The notes beneath the pieces were generated by a model. The model was not told where the DNA came from, made no database searches, and saw nothing but the letters and a program-made list of their open reading frames with translations. A stretch of DNA of 5,832 bases, taken from the NCBI GenBank assembly GCA_002451015.1, contig DKBB01000014.1, positions 4,518-10,349 of the forward strand, read 5' to 3'. Shown here piece after piece: positions 5,285-5,832 of the stretch (positions are counted from its first letter, which is position 1; each line of letters opens with the position of its first letter). Both the position numbers and the translations under genes were made by a program. Source of the DNA: Acidobacteria bacterium UBA6911 (lineage in GTDB: Bacteria > Acidobacteriota > UBA6911).

Positions 5285-5832
5285 ATGAAAGTTCTGGTCA
5301 TTAACTGCGGCAGTTCCTCTCTCAGGTTTCAACTCCTCGATATCCGCCGGATTGAAACGGAAGAAAAGCTGCTGGTGCGGGGATTGATTCAGAGGATCGG
5401 CGAGGCGGGATCTTCCGCCAGCTGTACGACGGCGGACGGACGTTCCTTTAATTTCGAGAAGAATGTGCCGGACCATAAAAGGGCGATCGAAGAGCTGTTC
5501 AACCTGCTTTTAAAGAGCGGAACCCTTAGAAGTGCGGCGGAGATTGAAGGCATCGGGCACCGGATGGTGCATGGCGGAGAGCATTTTAGGGACTCGGCCC
5601 TGATCGATGCCGCTGTGGAGAATGCCATTGAGGAATGCTGCGAGCTGGCTCCGCTGCATAATCCGCACAATCTGAACGGGTACCGCGCCGCGCGGGAATT
5701 GCTCCCTGAAGTTCCCCAGGTGGCGGTCTTCGATACCGCGTTTCACGCCACTCTGCCTGAAAGAGCCTATCTGTACGCCATTCCGTATGAGACCTACAAG
5801 AAAGACAAGGTGCGCCGCTTCGGATTCCACGG
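5285..5832 (+). CDS. ackA: Acetate kinase, N-terminal 182 residues, cut by the right edge
   Basis: This enzyme interconverts acetyl phosphate plus ADP and acetate plus ATP. With phosphotransacetylase it forms ATP during fermentation or activates acetate. The visible part, less than half of the usual roughly 400 residues, is the N-terminal ASKHA-fold domain. It opens MKVLVINCGSSSLRFQ, with Asn7 and Ser10-Ser12 of the first family signature. GHRMVHGG (91-98) holds Arg93, VFDTAFHATLP (148-158) holds Asp150, and RRFGFHG at the edge holds His182. These match the catalytic Arg91, Asp148 and His180 of the Methanosarcina enzyme. Residue 14 is Arg where the signature normally has Lys. The start is supported by AAGGA at 5272-5276, 8 nt before the ATG. 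The gene is 145 nt after the decarboxylase and probably a separate unit. Propionate or butyrate kinase relatives are less likely given these motifs. The C-terminal domain is outside the window. Confidence 0.94.
   Translation, partial: MKVLVINCGSSSLRFQLLDIRRIETEEKLLVRGLIQRIGEAGSSASCTTADGRSFNFEKNVPDHKRAIEELFNLLLKSGTLRSAAEIEGIGHRMVHGGEHFRDSALIDAAVENAIEECCELAPLHNPHNLNGYRAARELLPEVPQVAVFDTAFHATLPERAYLYAIPYETYKKDKVRRFGFH

Overview
The window holds six genes of ordinary bacterial type: two partial genes at the edges and four complete ones between them. All are on the + strand except the leftmost. Base composition looks even, moderately GC-rich by eye, and I see no insertion sequence, phage gene, CRISPR array, tRNA or rRNA. 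The taxon cannot be fixed. The short ketol-acid reductoisomerase with a GYGVQGPAQ nucleotide site resembles, from memory, those of Bacteroidota, Spirochaetota and PVC-type bacteria. A deoxyhypusine-synthase-like enzyme, a eukaryote-type (fold III) ornithine decarboxylase and acetate kinase would suit an anaerobic Gram-negative bacterium from such a lineage. This placement is inference.

Layout. Positions 1-285 (minus) are the N-terminal 95 residues of a zinc-independent medium-chain dehydrogenase. A 275-bp divergent spacer (286-560) follows. It holds a good candidate promoter for the minus gene, an operator-like palindrome, and a possible attenuator-like leader in front of ilvC. ilvC (561-1661) is best started at the ATG at 561, not at an upstream GTG. 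A 12-bp hairpin separates it from the polyamine genes: speB-like ureohydrolase (1736-2650), a deoxyhypusine-synthase-like aminobutyltransferase (2746-3903) and a fold-III ornithine/lysine decarboxylase (3985-5139). After a 145-bp spacer with short helically phased repeats comes the first 182 codons of ackA (5285 to the right edge).

How they work together. The three central genes form a coherent polyamine module. The decarboxylase can make putrescine from ornithine, and SpeB can make it from agmatine. The DHS-like protein can then move an aminobutyl group onto a second putrescine to give homospermidine. Bacteria lack eIF5A, so true hypusine formation is unlikely. ilvC (branched-chain amino acid synthesis) and ackA (acetate and ATP formation) are metabolic neighbours without an obvious link to the module.

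The parts most worth a second look are the polyamine cassette, including whether SpeB acts before or after the aminobutyl transfer, and the ilvC leader. The leader has a 16-codon open frame with Val-Leu-Leu-Ile near its start, followed by mutually exclusive RNA pairings. I found no clearly unprecedented system.
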